Shown here: piece by piece, positions 11,167 through 24,122 of the stretch
How the letters are laid out: every line of letters begins with the position of its first letter
Numbering within the stretch: the stretch's first letter is position 1
Source: Adenanthera pavonina
Lineage: Eukaryota > Streptophyta > Magnoliopsida > Fabales > Fabaceae
Direction of reading: 5' to 3'
Length of the DNA stretch: 64,000 nt
Assembly: GCA_026686845.1 (NCBI GenBank)
Contig: JAIVEN010000012.1
Coordinates: forward strand, 16,928,501-16,992,500
Translations under genes and position numbers: made by a program
Notes under the pieces: generated by a model
The model's database searches: none
What the model was told of the DNA's origin: nothing
What the model saw: only the letters and a program-made list of their open reading frames with translations

Positions 11167-14100
11167 GGAAAAGAAAAAGAAACGGTGAGAAAAATCTCAA
11201 GAAACTGGGAAGACTCTAAGAAAATATTATTGTCTCTTGTGGGAGCTCACTGTAGAGGAATGTAGTTATATACACGTGTTTATGATGACATTGATTGATT
11301 AGGTTGAATAAAACAAAACTTATACCATAAAATGCAAAAACCCTATGATCTTCCATGTGTTTGTTGTATCTATAAAGGAATTAGGATTAGGATTCAGTGG
11401 GTATTTTAGAAATGTGCACCATATGAACATCTTATGTGGGCCATTTACGTCTAATTTAGATAGTCTAAATTTTATTTTCTATTAGAATATTTTAATTTTA
11501 ATATTGTTTATGTAAAATTAGGCATTATATCGAAGAATATCAAAATTTTAACCATATAATTGGAGCTATTCGGTATACCATCTGATTAGATGATTTTAAA
11601 TATCAACGTTTAGTCAAGAGGATATTCTATTGGTATAAAAAATTGATGATTTAAATTAAAAAATACAAAATAAATTTACACAGTTCAAATCAAATTTACA
11701 ATTATATTCACACCATCCTAATTGTATCCTTTGTTTTTATTAAATTTTAATATCATTTATCTTAATGGAAGCATGAAACAAAATAATATCAATACTAAAA
11801 ATATCATTGGGACTTTTTTCTGGTAGAAAAAATATCACCCAGACTATTTGGTTACCATATTTCTTAATCCAAAAAATATTTTATGATTAAAAATTGATAA
11901 TTTAATTGAAAAATCCACAAAATATTTAAATTGTCTAAATAAAATATAGACGAGCTAACTAACCATGGTCGGGTTAAGTAGAAAAATATAAAGTCATGAA
12001 TTTGGGGAAAAAAATCACATTGAGAGTAATGATCATATTTTAATTAATCCAACAATACATAAATCTGACTTCAAAATATTGGATATCAGATAGTTATAAA
12101 AACACCAATTTAAGACAATCTAGATAAGATCTACCTCTAAACTAAAGATATTTACTGAATCCGGATTAAGTTTTAATGTAGGAAAATTGGTAAACGCAAC
12201 TTTCAAGACCGCATGCCATAACTTTCATTGGATTAATTTTGGCAGCCATAGTGGGTAATGATCATGTCACGTTATTACATGTGGGATGTTGATTAAAATA
12301 AAATTAATGAAAATGTCAGCCACAATAAACATATCTTTCACAAAACATATTTAGAATATATATGAAGTCCATGTCAAAGTCTTTTTGACTTATAAGAGAA
12401 AACTTGATGACTAAAATTAATCAACTCCTTATCAATTCCAAATTTGGTTCCATGAAAGAAATCATTGAATAGATATATCATTATGACATCTTAAGAAACA
12501 CAACCAAATTGCTTGTATAGGTGATATATATATATATATATATCTAATAATGTAACGATATATATAATTTTCTTTTAAATTCATATAATTCAATTTCATG
12601 TCCATAAGCGTAAAAAGTTTTACTCACGTTTCCTTGAGAAAAAATTATACTTTAAATTCTTACTATTTCATTTTTTGTCTTTATAATTTAAAATTTTGCA
12701 ATTGATTCTTTAAACTATGCAAAAAATAATAATAATATAGTCCCTATTATCAAAATGTTGTGAGTATTTATCAAAATTTGTTGATATATATAACTACATT
12801 ATCTTAATATACTACATACTTATAATTTATGATAGTAAAAGTAGTAAAAATATAGACGATGAGGTAAAATTAACTCACAAATATATAAATAAAAAATTAA
12901 AAAATATAATAGCAAAGACTAAATTAAAAAATATTAAAATTCTTTATTCCAACAATAACACTGCAGTAAAGAGCAAACGAAATAAAAATTAACAAAAATC
13001 CAATCATGTCCCCAGAGGGCAAAAAGCAAACAGTCCAAGTTTAGAATATCATAACAACCAATGGAGATAAAATCCAAAAGATTACTTTATTTTTAAAAAA
13101 AATTGTCCTCAAAGAATTGAATCCTAGGGAACAGTGTTCGACAGATTTTTTTTTTTTGTCAACTAGATGGAGCTTAACAAAACCATCTAACACGGATGGT
13201 ATAGGAGGGATTGATGATTACGCAAAATCACTATGAAAAGGGAATTCCATCAACTACTAAATCCAAACGGTGTTTAAAATTTCCCTTTTATAACCATGTT
13301 TAAAATTCAAAATTGTACCAAGCTAAAAATTCAAACTTGTAAAATGGCCCAAAATAGAAAGGAGATATGGACAAAATCATTAATGATTAGAAGAGATTCA
13401 AACTAAACGATGTTTCATACCTGGAAATGGAATGTGTGGTTGCAGGATCATGGCAAATTTGTCTGGAAATGGTAATCAATTGGCTATAATCAAATTAAAA
13501 TTTGGGTATAAGGGATGTGACCCATAATGATGTCAAGCCAACTCTCTGTTTTTGTGTTTGTGTGTGTCACAAGGTGTGTTTGTTTGTGTTGCTTGAAAAA
13601 TGTTGGCAGTTTGATCATGCGGTTTTCATGATTCAACAAATTCAGCCCTTAACAGAAAAGAAACATATCCTCTGTGTGTGAAATTCATATTAGGGGATGT
13701 TTATTTTTATTTAAATTGAAATTGGAGAATTTAAATTATACTCTATTTTGTTTTAATAATTTAAATATTTTATTGCAACAATGATGTTTTAAATTAAACA
13801 TAAAAATTAAAAAAAATTAGAATATAAAGGGCTCAATTTAAATATCAACTATTTAGACATTATCTTAGAGATGAGTTATGAATAAATATCAATTTCAATT
13901 ATCCATATTTGCTACTAAGATAACACAGCTTTTCTCAACTCCTATCCAAATCAATTTAAATTAGTCATTTTTAAAATTTTAATATCTATTTGTCATTTTT
14001 AATACATTTGTTATTCATCAGTTACTGTTCAGTCATTTTATCAATCTTGGTATAGTTTTTAATTTCTTTTGTATATACATTTTAAAAAATTTTAATAGCA

Positions 14101-15574
14101 GTAGTACATTTATGCGGGTTGAATCGAAATTCTATAATAATATTTAAGCGTTATTATTATATATGTCGTCTGAAAAATAAAGAGGATCAAAATAATATCC
14201 GGATTGTTGGTTGTGTGTGTGGCAATGTCTGTTCCACCTACCTAATATTGCGTGGGCATCAAAAATTCTGTGTGCCTATCTTCTCCAATATCTTCGTGGG
14301 GCACATCACCACATGTTAGTGTAATACACTAAAATTCAAACACTTTCAGGTTTTGATGGAAAATTGTAAACCAGAAATAATTAAGAGGTTTAATTAATCC
14401 CAAATTTCTTTATTTATTACATTTCAATTTACACTATGCTCAACAAAATTTTAATTTAGAACTCCAATATAATAGTACCTATGATGCTCTCTTTATATTC
14501 CAGGTTTAAAAAGTCAGACCGAATCAGACTAATCAATTCGACCGGTTAAACCAGAAACCTATGCTAGTCTGGTCTAGTCATAGATGTCGGTTGTTCATTT
14601 TCAGAACTGGTACAAAACCAGTTAAACTAGTTTAATTTTTTTTTTTTTTAAATTTAGTTTTTTAAAAAAAATTATTTTTAGTACTAAGTAGTATTATTTT
14701 TTATATAATTTTTTTTTATTTCTATATTATAATATTGTATAAGCATTATTAAAATACATAATTATTAATAATGATAAATTTACTTAATAAATAATATGAA
14801 AATATAATATTAATTGGCTTTTTTGAATTCAAAATATAATTATAGATTAATATTAACTTATTTATATTTTAATATTAGGTTGTGAAATTTATTAATAATA
14901 TTTTTTATTTTCTATATAATGTATAAAATTAAAAAAATTATTAAATTTATTATCACCAGTTTAATTCTGATTGAACTATTAAACTTTAAACCAGTGTCTT
15001 GATCAGTTTATCATCCAGTTTGATTTTTGGAACCTTGTTTATACTTCCTTCTTAGATATAAGGAACAAATTCACTCATATCAATATCAATTATAGTGGTT
15101 AAAAACAGTTAATTCTCTTAAATATATTTTAAATTAAAATAGTTTTCCCAAAACACCCATAAATTAATATATACACTATTAAATTTCTCTCTTATAGGAA
15201 AACGTTAGCATGCATTTAATAAAGGGTATAATTAAAAAATAAATAAATATATGTAGTCCACTAAATTTTGAACCAAGAGAAAACTCATATTTATTTTTTA
15301 CATTTGAGATAAGATAGTATATATAATCATAGGGGAGAGAAAGAGAGAATTATTATTTGGTAAGTACTGACAATTAATTTATATTTGAACATTCTTTGGT
15401 TTCAATTATTTTCAAATGGAGAGTAGATTTTTTAATAACTCTTCTAACATATTTATATATTTATAAAACTTAAAATCAAAATCTTAAGGAATATTTACTT
15501 AACTTTATGAATAGATGATCTATGATGTGATTCAATATCTTTTATTTTTTACTAAAATGTGATTCAATGTAATA
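11167..15574. other. Upstream flank of the galactosyltransferase gene, then gene-free DNA
   Basis: The first few hundred bases should hold the 5' UTR and promoter of the minus-strand gene, but I cannot point to a convincing TATA box. Beyond that the stretch is AT-rich and decayed. It includes (TA)n at 12525-12543, poly(T) near 13147, and a pair of inverted strings near 14510-14640 and 14955-15020 (GACCGGTTAAACCAG / CCAGTTT), typical of a degraded transposon. No gene is seen. Confidence 0.4.
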
Positions 15575-15905
15575 CTCTACTCCAAAAACACTTGTAAACT
15601 TTATCAATCACTTCAAAAACTAATTAAACTAGACCAAAACACTTCGACTTTAACTCTCAAAACATTAGAGCAGCGGAAAACACCAAAAGGGCACCAGAAC
15701 AAGATGGGACCACAGCTGTAACATCCTAATTTTTATTTGGGATTTATAGTGATGGTAGTGACCTTAAATAAGACATGTGATTAACTATTAGACCCAAAAG
15801 AGTAGGACATAAGATAAAGTAAAGGGAAAATTTAAAAATTTATCAATATTCAAAAGTTATATTAATTGATTTTTTACACCTATTAGGATTTTTAAAAAAT
15901 ATATA

Positions 15906-15936
<31 letters not shown>

Positions 15937-17065
15937 CGAATGAGAATAGCATAAGGAGTTATCAGAACTCAGCCTTTCTCAATACGGTATGGTTCGGGGA
16001 TGAACCAAGCGAAAGCTAGTGGGCATGTGACATCCGGGCGCTGATGAGGGCAATGAGTGATCACCGGTACAAGAAAAGGGGGTGAGATAAAATGATGAGG
16101 TACGGACAAGGAGCGGCTCCTAGCAGGCTTCTAAGCGAGAGGGGCATATGAATGAATCGAATACATACCGAAATGAGAGGGATTCAGAGACTGTATAGGT
16201 ATGGGACAATATGGTTAAAGGATAGCTTAAAGGAATTGATATGTATTGTCTATACCAATAAGGTGCACTTACCTTTTCAGTAGGTATGTGAATGAGGACA
16301 AAGCACATTGAAAGAGTTTGTGTTGGTTTATGGGAACAGTCATCAATCTTGAATAACGGCTAGACGTTACAACGGCCTGCTATAGTTCCCATATCAGCAG
16401 ATTGTTGATTTTTCAACAAACTTCTAACACATATAATTTTATGCTCTAACCTCTAATTGACCTGATTTCAACTCCTACAAGTCAATCTAGTCTCAATCTA
16501 TCCATAAAACTAGTTTCACTCAATTCCGTTTCCATATGGAGATTTTAGACATACAATACCATTTGGACCACTTTTTTAGCAAAACTCACAACTTAAGCTC
16601 TCCAATTGCCTTCAAAGGAAATTTGACCATTATGGATCATCCACACAAGTCCTAACTGACTCAACCAATTTATTCAAAGAGATTTCACATTTCTTCTAAG
16701 ATTTGACTCTCTTAAACCACAATTTTACCTAATAAGCTATATACCCAATTCATACCATCCAAGCCCAAAAACTCCCTTTGGGTGCACACACAACCATTCT
16801 GACTCCTAAATACACAAAAACATACATACATCACACCACATCATTCCATATCAATCACCATCATCATAGATATGCATATCATATCACCATTCTCATTACA
16901 ATCATCATGATCCTCGTATCAATTACAATTATATTATCCTACTTGGCACAACATACATAGACAATGAACACATGCTACCATGACTTGAACATTCCTAACA
17001 CTAGAGTGGTTATGCTACCCTTGTCTTCTCCGGACTAATGCCAAAACCATGATCTAAAATATTTG
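15575..17065. mobile_element. Gypsy-type LTR piece, copy A (interrupted by a nested insertion)
   Basis: The sequence 15575-15716 matches 17066-17220, sharing a CAGCGGAAA string, CACCAAAA and CCACAGC. The sequence 16377-17065 matches 17340-17945, sharing TACAAGTCAATCTAGTCTCA, CCATATGGAGATTTTAGACA and CTTCTCCGGACTA. It is therefore a second copy of the same LTR-like unit, about 830 bp once the insertion at 15717-16371 is set aside. No coding frame is present. The low-complexity A/C-rich strand and the ATGGAGATTTT block are common in Ty3/gypsy LTRs; the lineage is an inference. Confidence 0.55.
15717..16371. mobile_element. Nested 655-bp solo LTR candidate
   Basis: It interrupts LTR copy A exactly where copy B is continuous. 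It begins TGTAACATCC and ends GACGTTACA, giving TG...CA ends with a TGTAAC/GTTACA inverted repeat. The flanks are ACAGC (15712-15716) and ACGGC (16372-16376), a probable 5-bp target duplication with one transition. A (TA)n(TAA)n microsatellite lies inside at 15899-15936. No open frame of significance occurs, as expected for a solo LTR. Confidence 0.6.
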
Positions 17066-17960
17066 TAACAACCTACTCTCAAACACCTCTAAACTTGACC
17101 AAAAGCTTCAAAATCCAACCAATTACAACCCAAACATCTCAAAACAACTTCCTAAAACCTCAGGACAGCGGAAACGAACCCAAAAACACCAAAAAATGGG
17201 TTGAGGCCACAGCCACTACAATACCACCGTGGCATCAGCTCATTCCAGAGATTCCCTTGTCACTATCTCCACTGGCACCGCGGCCTACTTCCTGGCACCT
17301 AGCGCCCCCTGCTGATTTCCACATCAACACAAATTCAACAACAGGATGAACTTCTAACTAGCATAACTTTATACTTCAACCTCCGATTGACTTAATTCTA
17401 ACTCTTACAAGTCAATCTAGTCTCAATCTACCTATAAACACTAATTCCACCTCAATCCAACTCCATATGGAGATTTTAGACACTTGACATCGTTTTAGTT
17501 ACTTTTGACCAAAACTCATCACTTAACACATCAATTTGCCACCAAAAGCAATTTGACCAACCAAGACCATTCACACATGTCCAAAACCACTTAACCAACT
17601 TGTACAAAGAGATTTCACTTCAAAGGAACCACTCCTTGAGGATTTGACCCCCTTGAACCCCATTTGATAAAACGGGCTACAGGCCTTAAAACACACCAAC
17701 ACGGCTCAATTCCACCTTTGGGCTCACCAACACTACCATCCAACATACACAACATAAACATAACATACCAACAACATTTATCCATAACAATCCTTATCCA
17801 TGTCATACATTCATTACAAATATCCTATCCTACTTGGCACAAGATACATGTCCAAAAATACACAAACTACATAGAACTAGTATTCCCATGTCCGATACTA
17901 TTCCCTCGCCTTCTCCGGACTAGTGCCAAAGCCGTCACCTGAAAGGTTAGTTCATGGGAG
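17066..17960. mobile_element. Gypsy-type LTR piece, copy B
   Basis: About 880 bp, directly following and homologous to copy A. It starts TGTAACAACCTACTCTCAAA and contains GGACAGCGGAAACG, the TACAAGTCAATCTAGTC and CCATATGGAGATTTTAGACA blocks, and CTTCTCCGGACTAGTGCCA near the end. The open frames 17095-17349 and 17664-17942 lie inside it and show no protein motif, so they are not annotated as genes. Confidence 0.5.
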
Positions 17961-20200
17961 AGGGGTGTGAGACAATGTCTTAATAACCAGGAACAACCAT
18001 ACACATATATATACATATATCTCATACAATCCGTGAATGCAATGTTAAATGAATGCTGTCATGCCTTACTTTCTTTCATTATTTCCCATGTATAATAACA
18101 TATATGAGGCTAAATGAGCTAATTTTAGAAGCTTGAAGCATTAGAAAATCAAATGATTAAAATTCAAATTTTCAAAATACTATTCATTTGGTAATTTGAT
18201 TTTCCTGGTTAAACTTTAAAAAATCATAACTAATTCCAGGAAAATCGTATGAAAATGATTCAAATCTCTAAAAATAGCTAATAACATCATAAGGATTCTA
18301 AAGGAACATTATAGCAACAAAACACAGCTTCATGAAAGTACCTTCTACTCCCACACACTTCTTACTTTATACTTCAATTGTCATATATACTCTAAATTAG
18401 ATAATTCATTTGTTGTAAATAATCTTATCTTCATCTAAAAGAAAGATATTCTTGTGAGGGGATTTCATAAGGGATTTGAGAAGTACTAAAATAGAGTGCA
18501 AAGAGAAACTGTAAGCTCTTAGAACAATGCATAGAGTTGTACTGTGGCATTGTACGGAGTTCATCAAATTCTTGCAAGATAATGAAAAATCTCAAGTGGT
18601 AGCTTGAGGACTGAATGTAGATCAAGAGAAAGAGACCGAATAAGGATAAATATTTGTATCTTCTCTTTCCTTACCTTACTTTCCACTTTGTTATATTTTA
18701 TGCTCTATTTTTCTGTCACTTTTACTTTCACTGCTCTCTTACACTTTTGCAGAAAATTTTTAATCTTCATAATTCACCCCCCTCTTGGAAAGCCAGCAAA
18801 CCTAACAGAATGCATGTCTCCCTCGCACACAGCTAGAACCACAAGCTGGCGTCATCATAGGACATTTCATATAGGTGACTCCCTTCCAATAGTTGGCGAA
18901 GACTGATTCCAAAACATCACCAAGCTCACCTCACACTAGTGCACCCGGTCAAAAGTAACACTAATACTTGGATTATAGCTCTCCTTCTCCTTGACCGCTG
19001 TGAATTAGTAGTGATTTTAAGGAAGGTACAGTTCATTGCCGTCTTACTCTCCTAGCCATATGGGAGACTTTAACGACAAGGATCCCGTCCTTATTTCACC
19101 CATATTATATCTCATCATGTCATATATCATATATCATCATCACCACCTGATCCACCATTTCCTCACAATGTCATGTGGTGATATTTATGTCATATCATCA
19201 TGTAATCGTCATCATCATCATGTTTCCCAATGTCATGCTATGGACTCATATAATGTCATTACATCATCATATATAATCATCATCATCTACTATAATGTCT
19301 AGCCGTGTGCATACCACGATATATAGAAAAGTCATACACACACATAACAATATCGTGATATGAACGGAAACATGCATATATACACATATATATACTAACA
19401 TATAATACACACAATATAAACACATGGTTATCTCAGGTTATCAATATCACACACACGGATTCCATAAGCTTCTTGAATTGCCCAACACTACTTGTACTCC
19501 TTCGGTCAACCAAACAAGCTCTACAATGTCATAATACCTTCAATTAACATAATATATAACTTAACCAAAATCTATAACTCAACCAATTATACTTAACTCA
19601 TCATTCCATTAGCATAATCATGTTCCAAGAAACCCCAAATAACTATTCAATCCTTATCCTATCACATACAATTCAGATTTTCTACTCCTTCAAGCAATTC
19701 TAGCCTAAGGTTCCACTCAAACCCATCATAATCCAACCAAAACTCATACCCAAGTATCATAAACACTAAATCACACTTCATCATTTTAATCTGTGAATTT
19801 CAGTCAAAACTGAAAACCCAACTATATACCCGAAAAATCCAACTAAAAACCGAAGAAAAATAGAGAAGGAAGATCAAGAACCACTTATTAATAATTTATC
19901 AAACTGCTAGAAGTTAGAAATCACTCCCAAGAGCCGAAAATCCAAAGCCCTGATGCTGCTTCTCCGTTCTCCCTCTATTTCTCTCTCAGCCAAACTGAAA
20001 TGTTTCTGATTTAAGCAAATCCAGAGTCTGGCATCGTCGTGGCGAGTAAGTTTTTCGTAGCGTGAAACCCTTCTGTCCGAAAAATTTTTCAAAGTTTCAG
20101 ATTATTCACCACGACACCATTGTTCCTCGTCACGACGTGGAGCTCCTCTGTTTCATTTTTGGCTTTTCCTCTATCCTGATCCCTCTGGTTCTGCACATGT
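17961..20200. mobile_element. Mosaic of decayed LTR-retrotransposon sequence
   Basis: No gene. The part near 18596-18790 resembles the 3' end of a Ty1/copia LTR: GAGGACTGAATGTAGATCAA, CCGAATAAGGATAAATA, a pyrimidine run, and a terminal AATTCACCCCCCTCTTGG. The surrounding sequence (17961-18100 and 18820-20190) reads like gypsy LTR material, with GGGTGTGAGACAATGTCT, CATATCATCA strings and GGAAGGTACAGTTCATTGCC. The copia-type piece seems to have inserted into the gypsy-type one, but exact borders were not resolved. Confidence 0.4.
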
Positions 20201-21205
20201 CATCAATTATACTTCATTAGCTATAGACTTTTGAGATAATGTAATAAGAGTTGTTACACTCTACATATGAGTTCATGAACATTAAATAGAGTCAATTAAT
20301 TAACATTAAAAATGAAAATGTATATCATGAGTTATCATTTACATTAAAATACTGAACAATGAGCACACTGGGAGGAATGGACCAAACTCCATAAGATAAT
20401 CTCATCTTCTTCCCTTTTCTTCAAAACTAGTGTCATGTTTCGTAAAATGAAAATAGATTTTAAAAAATGAAAAAAGAGATAAAAATCCAAATTAATGTAT
20501 TTGATGTTTGTTTTCTAATGAAAGAGCTACTATTAACTACAAAATATATTGAGATTTCTAAGATAAAAGCTATAATTGGCTATTAAATATAATAAAATAA
20601 ATTTTCTCTCTTAGTCTCCCTTTTTTAAAACTTATTTTCTTTTTACTAAATATATCATAGGTGGGATTCTCAAGTTGCACGATATTTAAGAAATGATTTG
20701 CGCTATTCACGATTAATGAATAAATTGATTGAAAGAAGATATATTTCTCATAAAAAAAAGCAGATTTTTGTAACACCTAAAAAATAGTAAGATGCTCAAA
20801 AGAAGAATATATGAATCTCTCTGTTTTTTTTTTAATTGACCAACACTTTTTTATTTTTTAAAGGAAAAAAACTCCGTAAGCAAGTTCCACATATTCTTCC
20901 CTGCCTCCAGAACATATACCACACATTAATTGAGCCTTGCACTAATATTGGGCCTCCAGGATTGCTTTGCTATTGGGCCACCTACAATTTTGCTTGAGCC
21001 ATTTGTATAAGGTGGGACCAAAATACCATTGGACTGTCATGCTTTGATTGAGAGAAGGAATCTGTTATTAAATAAAATTTGAAGAATATTACCAAAAAAT
21101 AAAATAAAATATGAAGAATTCGTATAAAAAAATGTATGAAGAATTATGAAGTGATAAGTATAGTATAGGTTTAATTAAGTTTAATTAGGAAATTATTCTT
21201 GTAAG
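20201..21205. other. Non-coding DNA
   Basis: AT-rich sequence with no gene. TGTAACACCTAAAAAATAG near 20770 resembles the start of the gypsy-type LTRs above but is not followed by a recognisable body. Confidence 0.35.
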
Positions 21206-22745
21206 GTTGGCTGGTCACCCAAGAGGAGGGTGAATTGGGTAATACAAGATTTTTACTTCTTTTCAAGTATAACCCAATTTCAACAGATGTGTAATAGAAC
21301 AGGGATGAATAGAGTACGATGAAGGTTATAAATGAAATAAAAAGATGAAGAGCAAGACATAAAAATTTATACTGATTCGGGCTAAACTACTTGACCTACA
21401 TCCCATTCTCAAGCAACCACTTGAAATTTTCATTATATCCCATAAATTTAATTCGGACACTTATTAAGTCTTAATACATCCCACAAGTTTCGGTAGGCAT
21501 TTGTGAAACCACTTTCCTCACACCCTTATAAGATGTGTAAATCTCTAAGTATTTTCCCACATTAAGAATCTACCCAGAAATTTGTAAAAGTAAAAATTAC
21601 ATAACAGAAACTCTCTTTAAGAGTAAGTAAAACACTGAAATTCACTCTATTGGGGTGGATTTTTCTTTGAATATTCACACAGAATGATTTTATAAATTGA
21701 TGCAGCAACTTAGCACAAATTCACTTAAATTCGTTACTTATAAGTTTAGATAATGTTCTATTTATAGATTTGTGATTTAATTAATTGTTAGACACAAGGT
21801 CTATCCATTAGACACAAATGAGTCTGACATACTGATATTCGAATTTTGGGGCTCAATAGACGAATTTTGTAGAATCAGTATAGTTATGTGTTTAACATTA
21901 AACTTCAAAATTTGTTTGTTTCCAAGTGATATTTGAATTTCAAGTTTGTAAAAGATATCATATTTTAGTTTGTGTAAATTTTCATACTGGAAGTGCATCT
22001 GTTGGGTTTGAATAGTTGCTTCAAATTTTCACGATACACTTCGAAATTTGAATTTTAGAGACCAAAATTCGAATTTCAAAATTAAAATTCGTCTATCAAA
22101 GGCATATTTAACATAATACAAAAGTTTTTACTTCGGAGTTCGCACTTTAAAACCTAAAGTTTGTCTATCAGATGTTGTGACTTTAAACTCACTTTGAATT
22201 TCACCAACAGTCAAATTTTAATAAAGTTTCATGAGAATTTTGCACACTTTCACTAACTATACTTAACCCAAAATTGAAATTTTAGATTTCAAATTCGTCT
22301 ATCAAAGATAAGTTTAACCCAAAACTTGAATTTCAGAATCAAAATTTATCTATCAGAGATAAGACCTCTGTAACTTCAAATTTTGACAAGTAAAGTATGA
22401 ATTTTGTGTAAATTAAACATGAGTCAAATATAAAATTCGTCTGTTAGTCAATATTTCTCAATTCTAACACATGCTAACTTCAGATTTACTTAATTTATCT
22501 CGATTAAATCATATGATAATAAGATTAAGTAAATTTTAAAGATTAAATCACCTTAAGACCAAAGTAAAAGCAAAATATATCTAATAGATCTTCAAAAGTT
22601 AAACTTCACTTTCACTTGGTCATTTCAATTCTTGGTATACTCTCTTCTGATCTTCAATTCTTGAAGCATCATTTTTCTTCTTCTTTGAGTGAGATATGAT
22701 GTTGATTTTTCTTTTTTTATTCCAATGCTCACTCTTCCTACTTGA
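21206..22745. mobile_element. LTR-like non-coding element starting with a reversed copia-LTR-type terminus
   Basis: The left end, CACCCAAGAGGAGGGTGAAT, is the reverse complement of the AATTCACCC..CCTCTTGG terminus seen near 18780. It is followed by an ACTGATTCGGGCTAAACTAC string, CCTACATCCC and TTCTCAAGCA, a layout shared with 49430-50010. From about 22020 to 22450 a short string related to AATTCGTCTATCARAG recurs several times. The right end is poorly defined, near TTCTTTGAGTGAGATATGAT. There is no open frame, so this is non-autonomous or a solo LTR. Confidence 0.4.
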
Positions 22746-24091
22746 ACAATCATACATTTAATGTATTACACTTACAAATCAAGCAGTTAGTCCAATTTAT
22801 ATATCCAACTTATATTATAAAATATCAAAACATAGTAGATATATTAATATATAACATGATACATGCATTATAAATACAATTAATCACATGCTAATAGATA
22901 TTTTATTTCTTTTAGGAACAATATATGTTAAACACATAAATACATCTATTCCTTATTTCTCCACATTTATTATCAACAAAACTTATATTATATTGAACCT
23001 AATAATTCTCATCCTCATAACCATTATCTTATCAGCCAAATGAAACCAAATTTATATGAAAGGAGGAGACACAATTTTTTTTTTTGGCCACGGAGATATC
23101 ATTTAGTTAGGTTTTTAGTACATGTTCCATTGCATTGCAATTATAATATCATACAAAAGTCAGAGGAAAGTAGTTTATATTTCCAAAACAAATTAAACAT
23201 TGGGAGAAAATATTCTAAAATGAGCTGGATGTGGACCCCATGACAGGTCGCCCTACTCAAATTCCTCTGAATTTTTTTGCTGCCCTTATCTGCTCTTTTC
23301 ACTGCAGTGATTATTACAAATTTGTATCATTAAAGTAAATCAGATACAAAGTCCGTGCAATTTGCATGGAGTTAGTTTAAAAAATTATGGGTTCCACATC
23401 ATTAATAATCTAATAAAAAAATAATAATACCCAGAAAAAATTTAAAAAAGAATGACAAAACACAAAGTCTGATACAAATTAAAGATTTCAAACCAAAATA
23501 TTCATAAAGTTAATCGATTTGTATTTAAAATTTGAATAAATATAATTAAAATAAAAAAATAATAAATTATTGTGGATCATTAAATTTCTCATCTTTTCAA
23601 ACAGCAAAAGTCTGACTCCTCGTTGCCTATTCTTAGTTATAATACTTAAATATCTTAATTTATCTGATATTTTATATTATTAATAAAATATTAATTATAT
23701 TTTTTATTATTTTATTTTTATTAAAAATAATAATATGTAAAATATAAATTATTTTTTAGTATTTAAATTAGAAATATTTTAATAAAATAATATTAAATTT
23801 TATGATAATTTAAATTATTTAATAATTTTATTAATTTATATAAAAATATTAAAATAAAAAATAAAATAGGATAATAAGAGTACTAAGAATTAAAACCTTA
23901 ACTAATTACTTAAAGAACTATTAAAATTTAGTCGGCCCACAAAAAAAAAAAGAACCATTAAAATTTAATATGAGTGATCTGGAAAAAATAGAAAAATAAA
24001 AAAGAAGTTGTTATATCATAGAGAAACCAGAGGTCCAGGCTCATGTGGCTGCTGCTTTATTTTTTATATTTTAAATTTTAATTTTAACATT

Positions 24092-24122
<31 letters not shown>

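Noticed and set aside
17095..17942. Open frames in the gypsy LTR copies
   Set aside because: Homologous copy A does not keep the frames open, so they are not conserved coding sequence.
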